Origin: an uncultured Clostridia bacterium
Lineage (GTDB): Bacteria; Bacillota; Clostridia; Lachnospirales; Lachnospiraceae
Direction of reading: 5' to 3'
Length of the DNA stretch: 36,581 nt
NCBI GenBank assembly: GCA_946610715.1
Contig: CAMOCO010000004.1
Coordinates: 1-36,581 of the forward strand
The translations under genes were made by a program, and so were the position numbers. The notes below the pieces were generated by a model. It did not search any database. It was not told where the DNA came from and saw only the letters and a program-made list of their open reading frames with translations. This document shows positions 27,204 through 36,547 of this stretch, piece after piece; position 1 is the stretch's first letter, and every line of letters begins with the position of its first letter.

Positions 27204-28322
27204 TCACTTTACAGCCTTCGACTTTTTCCACAAATCGGCAATTATTATAGAAATAATACTAATTATAATTCCTGCAATAAGCGTAGGAACAGATTCCATA
27301 TACTTTGATTTTCTGATGATCATCAAAAATACATTTGCAAACCACCATACAATGGTCCACTGAACAACATATACTTCGGTAATGTTTTTACTTATATTTG
27401 TTATCACCTGCATTATTTTATCAGGAAGAACAAGCCCGATAAAATATGAAACGGCGAACATTACAAGCGCTGCCATGATGCATAAAAGCATTTCATATGT
27501 TCTCATATGGTAAAATACGTTATCTCTGGGACCTCCCATCATTCCTATGCCATTATAATACTGGTATCTGAATATAAGGATTACCGGAATTCCGAGGATT
27601 GGAATTATCAGTCCGTATATAAGTTTTTTAGCCTTGATCCTTTTTAGCAACAGTGCAAACATATAACCTGTTGTGTACATAAAAAACCATATTATAAGCG
27701 GAAAATCAGAAAAAACCGTATATCTGGCATCTTCGGTACCGATCAAATGTCCCATTATTATATTTATCACATGATTTCCAAAGTCCCTTCCGGTAATAAA
27801 ATTGGAAATAATGCTAAGCACAAAACTTACAATCCATATATGAACAGGCTTTAGATGAAGATACGTAAGAAGTGCCATAAGCAGCATCGCAAGACATGCA
27901 AATTGAAGAATATCATTACCGAAAAAGCGATCCGGAAGCCGGTCAATATAGAATTCCTTATCACCGGTAAACAAATATCCCACCAGTGAAGGAATAAGGT
28001 AACGGCAGATATTCAGACCTATTCCCATAAGTCCTATCTTAAGACCTCTCTTTGCCAGATCCGACGGATTATTATGTCTGGAATATGCAAGACCAATACC
28101 CATACAGAACATGAATACCGGTGCACCCCACGGTCCTCCTATAACACTGTCAAAAAAGTAAGGCATTCCCTTCCAAAGCGCTTCCGGTGTTGAGCATTCA
28201 CAAAAAGTATGAACTACCGCAAGGGAAAAAATCAGAAAAGCCTTCGCTATGTCAAGCTCATTTTGCCTTCCCTTATTAACAGCTTCTTTTGAAATAATAT
28301 CTTCCAGCTTCAAAAAAATCAT
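27204..28322 (-). CDS. Acyltransferase-like multi-pass membrane protein related to 24372-25496
   Basis: NELDIAKAFLIFSLAVVHTFCE; about 10 TMs; SKNITEVYVVQWTIVW parallels SKNITYIYVIQWIIIS in the neighbour. Confidence 0.68.
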   Translation of the reverse strand: MIFLKLEDIISKEAVNKGRQNELDIAKAFLIFSLAVVHTFCECSTPEALWKGMPYFFDSVIGGPWGAPVFMFCMGIGLAYSRHNNPSDLAKRGLKIGLMGIGLNICRYLIPSLVGYLFTGDKEFYIDRLPDRFFGNDILQFACLAMLLMALLTYLHLKPVHIWIVSFVLSIISNFITGRDFGNHVINIIMGHLIGTEDARYTVFSDFPLIIWFFMYTTGYMFALLLKRIKAKKLIYGLIIPILGIPVILIFRYQYYNGIGMMGGPRDNVFYHMRTYEMLLCIMAALVMFAVSYFIGLVLPDKIMQVITNISKNITEVYVVQWTIVWWFANVFLMIIRKSKYMESVPTLIAGIIISIISIIIADLWKKSKAVK

Positions 28323-28396
28323 CCTTTAAATATTTGTTCTCAGTCTATCAGTATAGCATAAGCATCTATCCTTTGTCCAACGCTGAATGATAAGAA

Positions 28397-28423
28397 TGCA
28401 CCTCCCGGGTCAAGGGAGGTGCA
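28397..28423. terminator. Stem-loop downstream of the TM1266-like gene
   Basis: TGCACCTCCC-gggtcaa-GGGAGGTGCA, 10-bp perfect stem; poor U-tract. Confidence 0.6.
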
Positions 28424-28440
28424 CATCCAAAAATCTGTTT

Positions 28441-28677
28441 TTAATATACTGCTTTGGCAGATACTCCCTCAATCCTTCCGATCCTTCCGGCAAGAGAATT
28501 AATCACATCCATATCCGCATCTACAGCTATACTTATAATATTTATCCCCTTCTCTCTGTAGGGTATACCCATCCTCCCGATGATTACCTCATTAAAATCA
28601 TGAAGAATAGCATTTACCTCAGTCGAAGCTTTGATATCCTTTACAATAATCGCTATAACCGCTGCTTTTTTATCCAT
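28441..28677 (-). CDS. TM1266-like iron-only hydrogenase system putative regulator
   Basis: KKAAVIAIIVKDIKASTEVNAILHDFNEVIIGRMGIPYREKGINIISIAVDADMDVINSLAGRIGRIEGVSAKAVY. Confidence 0.82.
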   Translation of the reverse strand: MDKKAAVIAIIVKDIKASTEVNAILHDFNEVIIGRMGIPYREKGINIISIAVDADMDVINSLAGRIGRIEGVSAKAVY

Positions 28678-28698
28678 ACATACCTCCCTCAAGTATTA

Positions 28699-29076
28699 TT
28701 ACTTTTCCTTTGCCTTTTGCTGTTTTTTAACCGCTTTCTTTTCCAAATCATCATTGGCTGCTTTCTTAGCTTTCTTTTCATTATTATAATTCTTAAGAAT
28801 GGTCGCCTTAAGTTTTGAATCTGTTAAGCTTTTGTTTAAGCTGCTATCAATTCCGGCATTTTTCTTGGGCTTAAGCAGATTATTACGGACAAGATAATTA
28901 TTGATGCTTTTTTCCATATTTTCTAACCCTTTGGGATCCATGGCAATCCCCTGAACATAGGTTCTCATTTTCGGATTGGTAAGTATCTGAAGAGTAAGTA
29001 TCTTTGAAACCCTGTTATATAAAGAAGCTTCATTAAGACCTTTAACTTTCTTGGAAATGTTATTAACATCTCTCAT
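28699..29076 (-). CDS. Hypothetical lysine-rich protein (second of overlapping pair)
   Basis: Internal ATG at 29076 (MRDVNNISKKVKGLNEASLYNRV...) overlaps the upstream stop by 14 nt; C-terminus KKAKKAANDDLEKKAVKKQQKAKEK. Confidence 0.55.
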   Translation of the reverse strand: MRDVNNISKKVKGLNEASLYNRVSKILTLQILTNPKMRTYVQGIAMDPKGLENMEKSINNYLVRNNLLKPKKNAGIDSSLNKSLTDSKLKATILKNYNNEKKAKKAANDDLEKKAVKKQQKAKEK

Positions 29077-29281
29077 TATGGCGCTTTTCCACCAATTCCT
29101 TCGGAGGTTTTCCAAATGGGCTGAATCCTCCTGTATTTCCATTTACTATACCTACCCCATTAGCTTTAAATCCAAGGTCCATATGTTCTTCCTGAAGTTC
29201 TCTCAGGTTTAGGCTAACCTTATTCTCAAATTCATTCCACTTACTGAATCCATTCTTCGGATTATTATTTAAAGCTCTCAC
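29063..29281 (-). CDS. Hypothetical 72-aa protein (first of overlapping pair)
   Basis: MRALNNNPKNGFSKWNEFENKVSLNLRELQEEHMDLGFKANGVGIVNGNTGGFSPFGKPPKELVEKRHNERC*. Confidence 0.5.
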   Translation of the reverse strand: MRALNNNPKNGFSKWNEFENKVSLNLRELQEEHMDLGFKANGVGIVNGNTGGFSPFGKPPKELVEKRHNERC

Positions 29282-29390
29282 TTATCTGCCCCGCCTTAAC
29301 TTAATCCATATTCGGAGCATACTCGCCATATCTCATTCCTTAACTTAATTTAATGATCCACAGCCTTTCAGCTATACTTTATGCCTGAAC

Positions 29391-29440
29391 CAAAAAAACT
29401 AAAAGTGAACTTCTCTCGGTTCGAGAAACACACTTTTAGT
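29391..29440 (-). terminator. Terminator downstream of the DUF212/YuiD-like gene
   Basis: Minus: ACTAAAAGTG-tgt-TTCTC-gaaccga-GAGAA-gtt-CACTTTTAGT-TTTTTTGG, two-part stem with U-tract. Confidence 0.82.
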
Positions 29441-29446
29441 TTATGA

Positions 29447-29908
29447 TTACAATACCTCTTTAAAAATCAGCGCCATTACAATTCCCAGAATAAATCCGGC
29501 AAAAACCTGAAGCGGCGTATGACCAACGAACTCTTTAAGCTTAACTTCAACAGAAAGATTAGTATCCCCCAGTTTATCAAATACATCCATCAGCTCATTT
29601 ATCACCTGCGCCTGCTTACCTGTCTCGCGCCTTACACCCATTGCATCATGCATTACAATAATGGCAAGAATTGCGGCAATTGCAAAAAACGGGGATTCGA
29701 ATCCACATTCCAGCCCTGTAGACACCGCCACTGCAGTAACCGTAGCAGAATGCGCACTTGGCATTCCCCCGTCACCCAGAAGTCTTTCAAGCACAAGCTT
29801 ATGATTTACAATAAGATGTATAATGGTTTTTAAAATCTGCGCAGTCGCCCATCCCAAAATGCCCGAAAGAAGTATTCGGTTTGACATTATTGCATCAAAT
29901 ACTTTCAT
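29447..29908 (-). CDS. Divergent PAP2/DUF212 (YuiD-like) membrane protein
   Basis: LGWATAQILKTI, GDGGMPSAHSATVTAVA, HDAMGVRRETGKQA, LKEFVGHTPLQVFAG. Confidence 0.92.
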   Translation of the reverse strand: MKVFDAIMSNRILLSGILGWATAQILKTIIHLIVNHKLVLERLLGDGGMPSAHSATVTAVAVSTGLECGFESPFFAIAAILAIIVMHDAMGVRRETGKQAQVINELMDVFDKLGDTNLSVEVKLKEFVGHTPLQVFAGFILGIVMALIFKEVL

Positions 29909-30017
29909 TTAATCTTTTCCTCAATTCAAACTGTATTTAGTATAACTCATGATTTTTTTATAGGCAAACAAAAATTTCAGCATATCAATTACAGGCGGAT
30001 TTATTTTTTCGTAACGG

Positions 30018-30046
30018 TTGACTTTAATTAATTCAGGTCATAAAAT
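30018..30046 (+). promoter_or_regulatory. Candidate mgtE promoter
   Basis: TTGACT (30018-30023), 17-bp spacer, TAAAAT (30041-30046). Confidence 0.6.
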
Positions 30047-30104
30047 AACTGTCAGTGGCAGTTTTTTTCCACTCAATTCTAAATGAAAGCTGAGGTGTAA
30101 TAAT

Positions 30105-31451
30105 ATGGAAGAGAAAAAAGTCTCAACTGAAAAAGTCCTCGAGCTTCTTCAAAGCAGAAAGTTTTTTGATCTCAGAAATACTCTTAAGGATCTGAACCCC
30201 ATTGATATCGCCAATTTATTCAGTGACATACCCGAAGACAAGCTTCTTATGCTCTTCAGAATACTTCCAAAGGATGATGCTGCGGAAATATTCACCGAGA
30301 TGGACACCGATGATCAGGAGCTTCTTATCAAAGGTTTTACCGATAAGGAGCTTAAGGATGTCATCGAAGAAATGTATATTGACGATGCCGTTGATATGAT
30401 TGAGGAAATGCCCGCAAATGTGGTAAGCCGTATCCTGCGTCATGCAGATCCCGAAACCAGAAAACAGATAAATGAAATCCTCAAATACCCCGATGACTCA
30501 GCGGGAAGCATCATGACCACAGAATATATGAGTCTGAAGGAAGATATGTCCATCCAGGATGCATTTGACCGTATCAGAAAAACGGGAGATGAAAAAGAGG
30601 ATATATACACCTGTTATGTTATAAATGCCAACAGGAAACTTCAGGGAATCGTAACCGTAAGAGATATGCTTCTTTCTTCAAATGAAAGAACCATCGGTGA
30701 GCTGATGGAAACCAATATCATTTCCGCAAATACCACCGATGACCAGGAAGCTGTTGCCAAAACTCTGGCAAAATACGACCTCACTGCCATTCCCATAGTT
30801 GACAACGATAAACGTCTCGTAGGTATCGTTACTGTCGATGACGCTATCGATGTCATCCAGGAAGAGGCTACAGAGGACTTCGAAAAAATGGCTGCCGTTG
30901 TACCTCATGAAAAGAGTTACTTCGATACTTCGGTACTGCAGCATTACAAAAACAGAATTCCATGGCTGTTTGTACTTATGTTTTCATCAATGATGACAGG
31001 AATCATCATAGAGCATTACGAGGAAGCCTTTAAGACACTTCCTCTGCTGGTAGCATTGATGCCCATGCTTATGGACACCGGCGGAAATTCCGGTTCCCAG
31101 GCTTCAACACTTATCATAAGAGGTATGGCCGTGGACGAAATACACCTTAATGAGTATTTTAAAGCCGTCTGGAAAGAGTTCCGTGTATCTCTTCTTGTAG
31201 GTGCATCCCTTGCCATAGTAAACGGCATCCGTATCTATATCACCTACAAGAATCTGAAGCTTTCAATAGTAATAGCCATCACACTTGTATTCTGCGTAAT
31301 GGTTGCAAAGCTTCTTGGATGTTCACTTCCGATGCTGGCCAAACGCCTGCATCTGGACCCTGCCATCATGGCATCACCGCTCCTTACAACACTTGTTGAT
31401 GTAAGCAGTGTATGGATATATTTCCAAATAGCCACAATGATAATGATGTAA
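30105..31451 (+). CDS. mgtE: Magnesium transporter MgtE
   Basis: MgtE_N repeats, tandem CBS region (YPDDSAGSIMTTEYMSL... and AIPIVDNDKRLVGIVTVDDAIDV), TM domain with LMDTGGNSGSQASTLIIRG. Confidence 0.95.
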   Translation: MEEKKVSTEKVLELLQSRKFFDLRNTLKDLNPIDIANLFSDIPEDKLLMLFRILPKDDAAEIFTEMDTDDQELLIKGFTDKELKDVIEEMYIDDAVDMIEEMPANVVSRILRHADPETRKQINEILKYPDDSAGSIMTTEYMSLKEDMSIQDAFDRIRKTGDEKEDIYTCYVINANRKLQGIVTVRDMLLSSNERTIGELMETNIISANTTDDQEAVAKTLAKYDLTAIPIVDNDKRLVGIVTVDDAIDVIQEEATEDFEKMAAVVPHEKSYFDTSVLQHYKNRIPWLFVLMFSSMMTGIIIEHYEEAFKTLPLLVALMPMLMDTGGNSGSQASTLIIRGMAVDEIHLNEYFKAVWKEFRVSLLVGASLAIVNGIRIYITYKNLKLSIVIAITLVFCVMVAKLLGCSLPMLAKRLHLDPAIMASPLLTTLVDVSSVWIYFQIATMIMM

Positions 31452-31456
31452 CTAAA

Positions 31457-31497
31457 TGCAACCCCTACAGACTATAATCCGTAGGGGCTGTTCTTTA
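31457..31497 (+). terminator. Terminator after mgtE
   Basis: CCCCTAC-agactataatcc-GTAGGGG-ctgttcttt. Confidence 0.65.
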
Positions 31498-31532
31498 CTT
31501 ATCTGTTAAAACCATCCACTTGGGAAATTTAA

Positions 31533-34286
31533 TTATTTATTCATTCTGCGCTGGATAAACTTTGCTATCTCAACGATCGGTATTATAAGTATTGCTATTC
31601 CCGCAGCTGTAGCAAACTCCTTCGCATCTATGAAGGTGAAGGAGAACAGATCCCTCAGGAACGGAACATATATTATCAATATCGTAAGGCAAAGTGAAAA
31701 CGCAAATGTTCCCCAAAGCACCTTGTTCTGCTTCTTAAGCTTAAATACTGATTCTCTTCTTGAACGAAGATTGAAACTGTGGAAGACTTCCATAAGTGAA
31801 AGTGTAAGGAATGCCATTGTCATTCCGTGTTCAGAGGTTTCCACATTCCAGTTTCCTGTCTGATAATAATGACCCACAAGATAAGATATAACTGTAAGTA
31901 TCGCTATCACAGCACCCTGAAGTACAACATCGACTCCAAGTCCGCCTGAGAATATTCCTTCTGATTTCTTACGAGGCGGCTGTTTCATAACTCCTGCCTC
32001 TGCATCTTCCATTCCGAGTCCGATAGCCGGGAAGCAGTCTGTTATAAGATTTATCCAAAGCAGGTGTGCCGGCTTAAGGATAGTAAAGTTCATTATTGTT
32101 GCGATAAAGATTGCTATAACTTCTGCCAAGTTAGATGACAGAAGGAACTGAATGGATTTACGAATGTTATCATATATTCTTCTTCCTTCTGCAACTGCTG
32201 AAACTATAGTAGCGAAGTTATCATCTGCCAGGATCATATCTGCTACATTTTTAGTAACATCTGTTCCTGTAATGCCCATTCCTACGCCGATATCAGCTGA
32301 TTTGATCGAAGGTGCGTCATTAACTCCGTCACCGGTCATGGCCGTAACCTTTCCAAGCCCCTTCCATGCCTTTACTATACGCACCTTATGCTCAGGCTGA
32401 ACTCTGGCATATACAGAATAGTCACGCACATGCTCCGCAAAGTATTCATCAGAAAGTTCCGAAAGCTCTGCTCCCGTAATTGCTTCAAATGTAACAGGAT
32501 TTCCGTTCTCATCCTTACCCTCAAGGATTCCCAGCTCCTTCGCGATTGCAACTGCTGTATCCTTATGGTCACCTGTGATCATAACAGGTCTGATTCCCGC
32601 CATACGGCAGTTTTCAATAGCAACTTTAACTTCCGGTCTGATAGGATCGATCATTCCGCAAAGACCAACATATATAAGGTTTTTCTCAAGCGCTTCCGGA
32701 GCAAAGCTTTCCGGAGACTCATCAAACATCTTACATCCCAGTGCAAGAACTCTGAGAGCCTTATCAGCCATACTCTTATTGAAGCTCTTGATGTCATTCA
32801 TTACTTCTGCGGTCATTTCCTTAACCTGACCATTTTTTATATAAAATGTACAGCAGTCAAGAACACAGTCCGGAGCTCCCTTTGTAAACTGTATATAGCT
32901 TCCTTCTGACAGATTAAGACCATCTGATACATTTCCGGCTCCTGCGGAAATCTTATGAACTGTGGTCATCATCTTTCTGAGTGAATCAAACGGAGCCTCT
33001 CCGATTCTCTGATATTTTTCCTTCAGATCATACTTGGGCATTCCGAATTTTGCGGCATCTGTAACGAGGGCACATTCGGTTGCCTCACCGACTGCTTTAT
33101 CTGTCTCCCACTCTGCATCAGAGCAAAGAGCCATTCCCTTAACCAGCAGACTGTTTTCACCGATCAGCTTATTATCATCTGTAACATCTGTACTTCCTGT
33201 ATCTATTGTCACATGCTGCACAACCGTCATCTTGTTCTGGGTAAGTGTACCGGTCTTATCTGAGCAGATGATCTCGGTACATCCAAGTGTTTCAACAGCT
33301 GTAAGCTTCCTGATGATTGCCTTATTCTTCGACATCTTGGTAACACCGATGGAAAGAAGAACTGTAACAACCGCAGCAAGTCCTTCCGGTATTGCCGCAA
33401 CAGCAAGAGAAATTGCAATCATAAATGTATCAATGAAGAACGGACCGCTAAGAGGCTGCCCTGTTGCAAGGTTTCTGATTATATTAATGGCAAAAATAAC
33501 GCCGCATATAACAAGTACCATTATGGAAAGAATCTTGGAAAGTTCGTTCAGCTTAATCTGAAGCGGTGTTTCCTCATTCTCTGCCTGGGTAAGCTGATCT
33601 GCTATCTTACCCATCTCAGTGGTCATACCTGTATCAGTAACAACCGCCTTACATCTTCCGTACTGAACAGAAGATCCCATATAGATCATATTTGCTCTGT
33701 CCCCAAGAGGAACATCTGCCATTCCGCCTGTGGAAAGGACCTCCGCAGACTTATCTGAAGGAACTGACTCACCGGTAAGCGCTGCTTCCTCACATTTGAG
33801 AGATGCTGCTTCTATAATTCTTGCATCTGCCGGAACTGCGTCACCTGCTTCAAGTGAAATGATGTCTCCCGGAACAAGTTCTGAGGAATGGATAACCTTC
33901 ACTTCCCCGTCACGGATAACTTTAGTCGTGGCAGCCGCTATCTCCTGAAGCGCCGCTATAGCTGATTCAGCCTTTGATTCCTGATATACCCCAAGGATTG
34001 CATTTACGATAACAACAGTTAAAATGATGAATACATCGGCAAATCCTTCTCCTCCTGAAAAAACAGCCGTAACCGCAGAAATAATTGCTGCAACTATAAG
34101 TACAATTGTCATAGGCTCGCATATTTCCTTGAAAAACTTATGGAGCAGACTTTCCTTTTCTTTTTCAGCCAGCTTGTTCTGACCGTATTCCTCAATCCTT
34201 TTTTTCGCCTCCGCCTCAGTAAGTCCCGACTCAGAAGACTTTTTTTCTGCCAATACATCTTCCGCAGATTCAAGATAATACTTCAT
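31533..34286 (-). CDS. Calcium-translocating P-type ATPase (SERCA/PMCA-like)
   Basis: 917 aa; CSDKTGTLTQNKMTV, TGES, MITGDHKDTAVAIAKELGI, AMTGDGVNDAPSIKSADIGVGMGITGTDV, AAIPEGLAAVVT. Confidence 0.95.
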   Translation of the reverse strand: MKYYLESAEDVLAEKKSSESGLTEAEAKKRIEEYGQNKLAEKEKESLLHKFFKEICEPMTIVLIVAAIISAVTAVFSGGEGFADVFIILTVVIVNAILGVYQESKAESAIAALQEIAAATTKVIRDGEVKVIHSSELVPGDIISLEAGDAVPADARIIEAASLKCEEAALTGESVPSDKSAEVLSTGGMADVPLGDRANMIYMGSSVQYGRCKAVVTDTGMTTEMGKIADQLTQAENEETPLQIKLNELSKILSIMVLVICGVIFAINIIRNLATGQPLSGPFFIDTFMIAISLAVAAIPEGLAAVVTVLLSIGVTKMSKNKAIIRKLTAVETLGCTEIICSDKTGTLTQNKMTVVQHVTIDTGSTDVTDDNKLIGENSLLVKGMALCSDAEWETDKAVGEATECALVTDAAKFGMPKYDLKEKYQRIGEAPFDSLRKMMTTVHKISAGAGNVSDGLNLSEGSYIQFTKGAPDCVLDCCTFYIKNGQVKEMTAEVMNDIKSFNKSMADKALRVLALGCKMFDESPESFAPEALEKNLIYVGLCGMIDPIRPEVKVAIENCRMAGIRPVMITGDHKDTAVAIAKELGILEGKDENGNPVTFEAITGAELSELSDEYFAEHVRDYSVYARVQPEHKVRIVKAWKGLGKVTAMTGDGVNDAPSIKSADIGVGMGITGTDVTKNVADMILADDNFATIVSAVAEGRRIYDNIRKSIQFLLSSNLAEVIAIFIATIMNFTILKPAHLLWINLITDCFPAIGLGMEDAEAGVMKQPPRKKSEGIFSGGLGVDVVLQGAVIAILTVISYLVGHYYQTGNWNVETSEHGMTMAFLTLSLMEVFHSFNLRSRRESVFKLKKQNKVLWGTFAFSLCLTILIIYVPFLRDLFSFTFIDAKEFATAAGIAILIIPIVEIAKFIQRRMNK

Positions 34287-34360
34287 CTTTTTTGTGGTTA
34301 CTCCCTTTCCTGATTATTATTTTTCTAAGTTTATATATACAAATCACTTACTGATCAAGT

Positions 34361-35779
34361 TTACTCTATAGTCTCAACTTTAATCAGATTTGTATTTCCG
34401 GATGTACCATTAAGTACTCCACCTGTGAGAACTATATTGTCACCTGACTTAAGGTCAAATGTAACCTTTGCTTCACGCAGTGAGTTAAGGAACATTTCCT
34501 CCATAGTGTCATAAGTTCCACATAGAACCGGTGTTACTCCCCAGCTGAGATTCTGCTTTCTCCATACTCTCGTAGATGTAGTCATTCCTATGATATCTAC
34601 CGGACAGCGGAAACGGCTTACCATACGGGATGTCCGTCCACTGAGGGAATTAACCACTATTGCTTTTGCTTCAACATCAATGGCCATCTGACATATGGAA
34701 TGTGACACTGCATCCAGTACACTTCTTACGTCAAAATCAGCATTTTTAAATCTCTTCTTATAATTGATCTGATTCTCGGTGAACATCACTGTTTTCACCA
34801 TGGTTTCTACTGCCTCTACAGGATATTTACCGCTGGCGGATTCACCTGAAAGCATTACTGCAGAAGTTCCGTCATATACTGCATTTGCCACATCGGAAAT
34901 TTCCGCTCTAGTGGGACGTGGATTCTGGATCATGGATTCCAGCATTTCCGTTGCTGTTATAACCCTCGATCCCAGCATACGGCATTTGCTGATCAGATAC
35001 TTTTGAATAGAAGGAACCTCTATATTCGGTATTTCCACTCCAAGGTCACCGCGGGCAATCATGATACCGTCTGCAAGCTGACATATTTCTTCAATATTAT
35101 CAACTCCTGAACGATTCTCGATCTTGGCAATGATTTCTACATCATTTCCGCCATTTTCATCCAAGAAATCTCTGATTGCTTTAACATCACTTTTATTTGA
35201 TACAAATGAAGCTGCCACAAAATCTATTCCGTGCTTCAGTCCGAATAAGATATCATCCTTATCCTGATCACTCAGGAACGGATGATCCAGCACTTTATTA
35301 GGGAAGTTCATACTCTTTCTGTCGGAAATAACTCCGCCTGCCAGACATTTGCATCTAGCATCCGGCCCCTTTACTTCTATCACCTCAAATATAACAAGTC
35401 CGTTATTTACGAGAATCTTGTCACCTACATTCAGGTTATCTGTAAGATGCGAATAATTAACAGATACCCTTTCCTGATTTCCCACAACATCCTCAGTCGT
35501 AAAGGTAAATATGTCCCCTTCTTTCAGTTCTATCTTTTTATTTTCAAACGTCTTGATCCTGTATTCGGGTCCCTTTGTGTCAAGCATGATGGGGATCGGA
35601 AGATGCATATCCGCTCTTACTTTTTTGATTGCATCAAACTTAACCCTCTGCTCTGCATGGGTTCCGTGGGAAAAATTAAGTCTCGCAACATCCATTCCGG
35701 CCAGCATCAGTTTCCGTATCATTTCCTCGCTTTCGCTGGCAGGTCCTATAGTACATATAACCTTGGTTTTACGTTTCAT
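34361..35779 (-). CDS. pyk: Pyruvate kinase
   Basis: MKRKTKVICTIGPASESEEMIRKLMLAGMDVARLNFSHG; MIARGDLGVEIP; ITATEMLESMIQNPRPTRAEISDVANAVYDGTSAVMLSGESA. Confidence 0.97.
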   Translation of the reverse strand: MKRKTKVICTIGPASESEEMIRKLMLAGMDVARLNFSHGTHAEQRVKFDAIKKVRADMHLPIPIMLDTKGPEYRIKTFENKKIELKEGDIFTFTTEDVVGNQERVSVNYSHLTDNLNVGDKILVNNGLVIFEVIEVKGPDARCKCLAGGVISDRKSMNFPNKVLDHPFLSDQDKDDILFGLKHGIDFVAASFVSNKSDVKAIRDFLDENGGNDVEIIAKIENRSGVDNIEEICQLADGIMIARGDLGVEIPNIEVPSIQKYLISKCRMLGSRVITATEMLESMIQNPRPTRAEISDVANAVYDGTSAVMLSGESASGKYPVEAVETMVKTVMFTENQINYKKRFKNADFDVRSVLDAVSHSICQMAIDVEAKAIVVNSLSGRTSRMVSRFRCPVDIIGMTTSTRVWRKQNLSWGVTPVLCGTYDTMEEMFLNSLREAKVTFDLKSGDNIVLTGGVLNGTSGNTNLIKVETIE

Positions 35780-35808
35780 GGGCTTTGCATCTCCTGTTCA
35801 AAATATAC

Positions 35809-35831
35809 GCGCCGGCACATTGTGCGCCGGC
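35809..35831. promoter_or_regulatory. GC-rich leader hairpin just upstream of pyk
   Basis: GCGCCGGCacattgtGCGCCGGC: direct repeat of GCGCCGGC that can also pair through GCCGGC. Confidence 0.5.
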
Positions 35832-35883
35832 ATCAATAAGTTTAGTTTATCTTTTCCGATATGTCAATCATACATAAATCCGG

Positions 35884-35951
35884 TTTAATCAATGATTCAA
35901 TTTAATCAATGATTCGATTTAATCAATGATTCGATTTAATCAATGATCCGG
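35884..35951. repeat. 4 x 17-bp tandem repeat upstream of pyk
   Basis: tttaatcaatgattcaa / tttaatcaatgattcga / tttaatcaatgattcga / tttaatcaatgatccgg; each contains AATCA-a-TGATT. Confidence 0.95.
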
Positions 35952-35953
35952 TT

Positions 35954-36388
35954 TTAGTCAAATTTAAAGGTGTTGAAGAAATTGGCAAACGGCTCTACCG
36001 TGTCGGAAAGATCCTTGATGGCTTTATTAAGTCTGTCAAAATCAATGTTATTAATTTTAACAATTGCTTCGTTAAGATTATCCGTATTTGTAACAACAAG
36101 ATCATTTACATTTCCAACCATGGAGTCAATATCCTTAACCGCTTTATCCAGCTCGTCCAGGGAGTTCGAGGCATCTGAAATAAGCGTATCTGCTTTACTT
36201 ACAGCTGTCTTAAGTCCCGAAACTGTATCCAAAAGCTTTGGAACAATTATAACTGCCGCAATTATAAGAGTTGCTGCCATAATTATAGACGCAATTGCAG
36301 TTATCCTCTGCCCTCTGGCATTACTTTTCTCACTCTTTAAGATTTCAACTAAAAGTTCCTTCTCTGTCATTTCTTCGTAATTCATCAT
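35954..36388 (-). CDS. Hypothetical single-TM, coiled-coil-rich protein
   Basis: TM segment ITAIASIIMAATLIIAAVIIVPKLL followed by long helical region; SD AAGGGGGG upstream. Confidence 0.75.
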   Translation of the reverse strand: MMNYEEMTEKELLVEILKSEKSNARGQRITAIASIIMAATLIIAAVIIVPKLLDTVSGLKTAVSKADTLISDASNSLDELDKAVKDIDSMVGNVNDLVVTNTDNLNEAIVKINNIDFDRLNKAIKDLSDTVEPFANFFNTFKFD

Positions 36389-36401
36389 TACCCCCCTTAA
36401 A

Positions 36402-36547
36402 GCTTTTTTCTCCCTACTCTACCTGTTTTCATTCTTTAAAAGCAAACTTTTTCTCATTTTTTTCTTTTTTGTTTGCTTTTTTCTCCCTACTCTACCTGTT
36501 TTCATTCTTTAAAAGCAAACTTTTTCTCGTTTTTTCCTTTTTTGTTT
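36402..36547. repeat. Tandem duplication, period 73 bp, each copy with a terminator-like hairpin
   Basis: gcttttttctccctactctacctgttttcattctttaaaagcaaactttttctc... recurs exactly 73 bp later with 2 mismatches; AAAAGCAAAC...GTTTGCTTTT stem in each. Confidence 0.93.

Noticed and set aside
29909-30104. Possible M-box Mg2+ riboswitch upstream of mgtE
   Set aside because: The candidate promoter leaves only ~50 nt of leader; the aactgtcagtggcagttttttt element overlaps the expected TSS, so no M-box could be supported.
35884-35951. CRISPR-like array
   Set aside because: Units are contiguous 17-mers without unique spacers and no cas genes are present.
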